From: Massilia sp.
GTDB lineage: Bacteria > Pseudomonadota > Gammaproteobacteria > Burkholderiales > Burkholderiaceae_D
Assembly: GCA_003520365.1 (NCBI GenBank)
Contig: DOUW01000133.1
Coordinates: 1 to 8,714 of the forward strand
Length of the DNA stretch: 8,714 nt
Direction of reading: 5' to 3'
Shown here: positions 6,324-8,714 of the stretch, in pieces
Numbering within the stretch: the first letter of the stretch is position 1
How the letters are laid out: each line of letters opens with the position of its first letter
The notes under the pieces: generated by a model
Database searches by the model: none
What the model was told of the DNA's origin: nothing
The model's input: only the letters and a program-made list of their open reading frames with translations
Translations under genes and position numbers: made by a program

Positions 6324-6842
6324 TTAACCCAGGATGTCTTCAACCGACTTGCCGCGCTTGGCAGCGATGTCAGCCGGGGTGCTCATTTTTGCCAGACCGT
6401 CGAGGGTCGCGCGAACCAGGTTGTACGGGTTCGACGAACCGGTCGACTTGGCGACCACGTCGGTCACGCCCATCACCTCGAAGATAGCGCGCATTGCGCC
6501 ACCAGCGATCACGCCGGTACCCGGCTTGGCCGGCGACATCATGACGCGCGAGGCGCCGTGACGACCGGTAACGGTGTGGTGCAGCGTACCGTTCTTGAGG
6601 GGCACCTTGATCAGGTTGCGGCGGGCTTCTTCCATTGCTTTCTGCACGCCGACAGGAACTTCCTTCGACTTGCCCTTGCCCATGCCGATGCGGCCATCGC
6701 CGTCACCGACAACGGTCAGCGCTGCAAAACCCATGATACGACCACCCTTCACCACCTTGGTGACGCGGTTGATCGCGATCATTTTTTCGCGCATGCCATC
6801 ATCCGGCTTGTCGCTTGCCATTTTCGCTTGCATTTTTGCCAT
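6324..6842 (-). CDS. rpsE: 30S ribosomal protein S5
   Basis: The 172-residue product is S5 (E. coli 167). The N-terminal double-stranded-RNA-binding-like part shows [20 protein letters not shown] (27-46), then [16 protein letters not shown]. The C-terminal half has [37 protein letters not shown] and the end [14 protein letters not shown]32, G33 and G34 are intact at the loop where spectinomycin-resistance changes arise, so a wild-type state is expected. S5 contributes to decoding accuracy and the mRNA entry channel. The first ATG (6842) is favoured over Met4 and Met8 by AAGGAAGAATCGTC, which overlaps the rplR stop. Confidence 0.98.
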   Translation of the reverse strand: MAKMQAKMASDKPDDGMREKMIAINRVTKVVKGGRIMGFAALTVVGDGDGRIGMGKGKSKEVPVGVQKAMEEARRNLIKVPLKNGTLHHTVTGRHGASRVMMSPAKPGTGVIAGGAMRAIFEVMGVTDVVAKSTGSSNPYNLVRATLDGLAKMSTPADIAAKRGKSVEDILG

Positions 6843-6854
6843 GACGATTCTTCC

Positions 6855-7217
6855 TTAGAACTTCAGACCGGCTTCACGCGCGGCATCTGCCAGCGCCTTC
6901 ACACGGCCGTGGTAACGGAAACCCGAACGGTCGAATGCGACTTCGGTGATCCCTGCTTTCAGTGCTTTTTCTGCGACGCGCTTGCCAACCAGGGCAGCTG
7001 CTGCAGCGTTGCCGCCGGCACCAGCTTTACCGCCCAGCTCGGCGCGTACTTCTGCTTCCAGCGTCGAAGCCGAAACCAGGACCTTCGCATCCGGGCTGAT
7101 CAGGTTCGCATAGATGTGCAGGTTGGTGCGGTGAATCGACAGGCGATTCACACCCAGCTGCGCGATCTTGATGCGGGTTTGGCGTCCGCGACGCAGACGC
7201 GATTGTTTCTTGTCCAT
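6855..7217 (-). CDS. rplR: 50S ribosomal protein L18
   Basis: The 120-residue product is L18 (E. coli 117). It has the basic N-terminus [35 protein letters not shown], and the C-terminal [20 protein letters not shown] with AREAGLKF at the end, all family marks. A Gly/Ala-rich loop ([14 protein letters not shown], about 62-75) accounts for the small extra length. L18 binds 5S rRNA together with L5 and helps dock it in the central protuberance. The ATG at 7217 is preceded by CGGAGCTGAC. Gaps are 11 nt to rplF and 12 nt to rpsE. Confidence 0.98.
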   Translation of the reverse strand: MDKKQSRLRRGRQTRIKIAQLGVNRLSIHRTNLHIYANLISPDAKVLVSASTLEAEVRAELGGKAGAGGNAAAAALVGKRVAEKALKAGITEVAFDRSGFRYHGRVKALADAAREAGLKF

Positions 7218-7228
7218 GTCAGCTCCGA

Positions 7229-7762
7229 TTATTTCTTCTTGGTTTCTTTAAGCTTCACCACTTCGTCCGCATAACGGACACCCTTGCCCTTGTAAGGCTC
7301 AGGCGAGCGGTAAGCGCGCACTTCAGCGGCAACCTGGCCGACCTTTTGGCGATCGATACCCTTGATCAGGATTTCGGTCGGGGTCGGGGTAACCGCGGTG
7401 ACGCCTTCCGGCATCGCGTGCAGCACCGGGTGCGAGAAGCCCAGCGACAGGTTCAGGGCGTTGCCCTGCACAGCTGCCTTGTAGCCCACGCCCACCAGGG
7501 TCAGCTTGCGCTCGAAGCCCTTGGTGACGCCGGTAACCATGTTGTTGACCAGGGCGCGCAGGGTGCCCGACATGGCGTTCGATTCACGCGAATCGTCCAC
7601 CACGTCGAAAGTCAGCGTGCCGTTGTTGTTTTCCACTTTGACCAGGCCGTTCAGCGGCTGGGTCAGGGTGCCGAGCGGGCCCTTGACGGTGATCGACGAC
7701 GCGTTGATCGCGACATCGGTACCTGCCGGGACGGCGATTGGCATCTTAGCTACTCGAGACAT
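7229..7762 (-). CDS. rplF: 50S ribosomal protein L6
   Basis: The 177-residue product has the same length as E. coli L6. It starts [20 protein letters not shown]. The two repeated L6 folds are at about 1-80 and 85-177. The second carries [20 protein letters not shown] (89-108), [13 protein letters not shown] and the rRNA-binding [20 protein letters not shown] (153-172). L6 lies at the base of the stalk near the factor-binding site. The ATG at 7762 has the best ribosome-binding site in the window, AAGGAGTAGAC, which overlaps the rpsH stop codon. rpsH and rplF translation are therefore probably coupled. Confidence 0.98.
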   Translation of the reverse strand: MSRVAKMPIAVPAGTDVAINASSITVKGPLGTLTQPLNGLVKVENNNGTLTFDVVDDSRESNAMSGTLRALVNNMVTGVTKGFERKLTLVGVGYKAAVQGNALNLSLGFSHPVLHAMPEGVTAVTPTPTEILIKGIDRQKVGQVAAEVRAYRSPEPYKGKGVRYADEVVKLKETKKK

Positions 7763-7771
7763 GTCTACTCC

Positions 7772-8167
7772 TTAAGCCACGTAGCACAGCACTTCGCCAC
7801 CGACGCCGGTAGCACGTGCTTTGCGGTCGGTCATCACGCCCTGCGGGGTCGAGACGATTGCCACGCCCAGGCCATTCATGACCGACGGGATCTCGTTCTT
7901 GCCCTTGTAGATGCGCAGGCCAGGACGCGAGACGCGCTCGATGCGCTCGATGACCGGACGGCCGGTGTAATACTTCAAACCGATTTTCAGTTCCGACTTG
8001 CCACCTTCGGTGGTCACGGCGAAATCCTCAATGTAACCCTCGTCCTTCAGGACGTTGGCGATCGCAACTTTGACTTTCGACGACGGCATTGCGACCGTGG
8101 TTTTCTGGACAGTTTGTGCGTTGCGAATGCGGGTCAGCATATCGGCGATAGGATCGCTCATACTCAT
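7772..8167 (-). CDS. rpsH: 30S ribosomal protein S8
   Basis: The 131-residue product is S8 (E. coli 130). The N-terminal half has [18 protein letters not shown] and [20 protein letters not shown]. The C-terminal half has [17 protein letters not shown] and the conserved [20 protein letters not shown], ending LCYVA. S8 binds helix 21 of 16S rRNA. In E. coli it represses spc operon translation at the rplX-rplE junction, a site that would lie beyond the right edge here. Two ATGs lie at codons 1 and 3. The first (8167) is preferred because AGGAG is 8 nt upstream of it, against 14 nt for the second. Confidence 0.98.
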   Translation of the reverse strand: MSMSDPIADMLTRIRNAQTVQKTTVAMPSSKVKVAIANVLKDEGYIEDFAVTTEGGKSELKIGLKYYTGRPVIERIERVSRPGLRIYKGKNEIPSVMNGLGVAIVSTPQGVMTDRKARATGVGGEVLCYVA

Positions 8168-8181
8168 TGCTTGTTCTCCTA

Positions 8182-8487
8182 TTACCAGCTAGCTTTGGTC
8201 ATGCCCGGGATTTCGCCTTTCATCGCGAATTCACGGAGTTTGGTACGGGCCAGACCGAATTTACGGAAAGTGCCACGTGGACGGCCGGTCATGGCGCAGC
8301 GGTTACGCTGGCGGGTCGGGGCCGAATTACGCGGCAGGGCCTGCAGTTTCAGGCGCGCTTCGTAACGCTCTTCTTCGGTCTTCGACTGGTCGTCGATGAT
8401 TGCTTTCAGAGCTGCACGCTTTGCGGCGAATTTCTCCACCAGGTCTGCACGCTTCTGTTCGCGGTTAATCAGTGCAAGTTTTGCCAT
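8182..8487 (-). CDS. rpsN: 30S ribosomal protein S14 (zinc-free, 101-aa form)
   Basis: The 101-residue product is the long S14 type found in E. coli, not the short zinc-finger type. It has only one cysteine, in [14 protein letters not shown] near residue 64, so no CxxC pairs exist. [20 protein letters not shown] opens the protein, and [21 protein letters not shown] followed by KASW closes it. S14 lies in the 30S head close to S3, S10 and S19. The ATG at 8487 lies 4 nt after the rplE stop, and AGGAACTAAGAGC, which spans that stop, supplies the ribosome-binding site. Tight coupling to rplE is expected. Confidence 0.98.
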   Translation of the reverse strand: MAKLALINREQKRADLVEKFAAKRAALKAIIDDQSKTEEERYEARLKLQALPRNSAPTRQRNRCAMTGRPRGTFRKFGLARTKLREFAMKGEIPGMTKASW

Positions 8488-8491
8488 GCTC

Positions 8492-8714
8492 TTAGTTCCT
8501 GAACGGGAATTTGAAGGCGGCGAGCAGCGCTTTGGCTTCTTCGTCGGTCTTAGCGGTCGTGGTGATCGAGATGTTCATGCCACGCAGCGCATCGATCTTG
8601 TCGTAATCGATTTCCGGGAAAATGATCTGCTCTTTGACGCCGATGTTGTAGTTGCCACGGCCGTCGAACGACTTGCCGTTGACACCGCGGAAGTCACGCA
8701 CGCGCGGCCGGGAA
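8492..8714 (-). CDS. rplE: 50S ribosomal protein L5, C-terminal part (truncated by window edge)
   Basis: Only about the last 73 codons are present; the usual protein has about 179. The frame runs open through the right edge, so no start is in the window. The GTG at 8701 is an internal Val codon, because the upstream codons still read family sequence (PRVRDFRGV). Conserved segments are [20 protein letters not shown] and [20 protein letters not shown], followed by [21 protein letters not shown]5 binds 5S rRNA and helps form the bridge to S13 in the small-subunit head. The stop at 8492 is 4 nt from rpsN. The two outermost residues that can be read (Ser-Arg before PRV) differ from the usual hydrophobic residues. 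Confidence 0.96.
   Translation of the reverse strand, partial: SRPRVRDFRGVNGKSFDGRGNYNIGVKEQIIFPEIDYDKIDALRGMNISITTTAKTDEEAKALLAAFKFPFRN

Noticed and set aside
6306..7274. A 322-codon plus-strand open frame opposite rpsE and rplR.
   Set aside because: It mirrors two certain ribosomal-protein genes and their junction, has no recognisable domain, and its composition reflects codon bias on the other strand.
7346..8365. A 339-codon plus-strand open frame opposite rplF, rpsH and part of rpsN.
   Set aside because: It spans three certain genes on the other strand and has a shadow-like composition. No family is recognised.
1..8714. Any mobile element, CRISPR array, tRNA or novel multi-gene system.
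   Set aside because: The window is fully accounted for by conserved housekeeping genes in standard order. No transposase, direct-repeat array, tRNA-like fold or foreign-looking segment was seen.

Overview
The window is one co-oriented block on the minus strand, covering most of the spc and alpha ribosomal-protein operons of a GC-rich bacterium. It runs from the 3' part of rplE at the right edge to the 5' part of a dsbD-like gene at the left edge. Order in the direction of transcription is rplE' - rpsN - rpsH - rplF - rplR - rpsE - rpmD - rplO - secY - infA - rpmJ - rpsM - rpsK - rpsD - rpoA - rplQ - terminator - dsbD'. The protein sequences (an alpha subunit with an E. coli-type C-terminal domain, zinc-free 101-aa S14, 37-aa zinc-type L36, the S4, S11 and L6 sequences), infA between secY and rpmJ, and dsbD just after rplQ all fit Betaproteobacteria. 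An Oxalobacteraceae/Massilia-like organism is my best guess, from memory of similar sequences and not from a search.

Right part (about 3125-8714): thirteen genes are packed tightly, with gaps of only 4-31 nt, and many Shine-Dalgarno sequences overlap or abut the preceding stop codon. They encode large-subunit proteins L5, L6, L18, L30, L15 and L36, small-subunit proteins S14, S8, S5, S13 and S11, the translocon subunit SecY and initiation factor IF-1. rpmD (L30, 59 aa) and rpmJ (L36, 37 aa) are short but clear.

Left part (about 488-3124): the layout changes. The gaps after rpsK, rpsD, rpoA and rplQ are 224, 137, 122 and 156 nt. Each holds a stem-loop starting 7-17 nt after the stop codon, with T-tracts that are poor, 5 T, absent and 8 T respectively. 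The last is a clear intrinsic terminator. The rpsK-rpsD gap also holds several further inverted repeats and a good -10-like hexamer. This suggests that rpsD, rpoA and rplQ are set apart for expression tuning, whereas the usual E. coli site of S4 control (a long leader before rpsM) has no room here.

The genes make ribosome subunits, the core RNA polymerase assembly subunit, the export channel and an initiation factor, the standard growth-rate-coupled module. The partial dsbD-like gene past the terminator is a separate envelope thiol-redox gene. I found no mobile element, CRISPR array, tRNA, rRNA or novel gene system. The points of interest are the intergenic RNA structures and some start-codon and N-terminal details.
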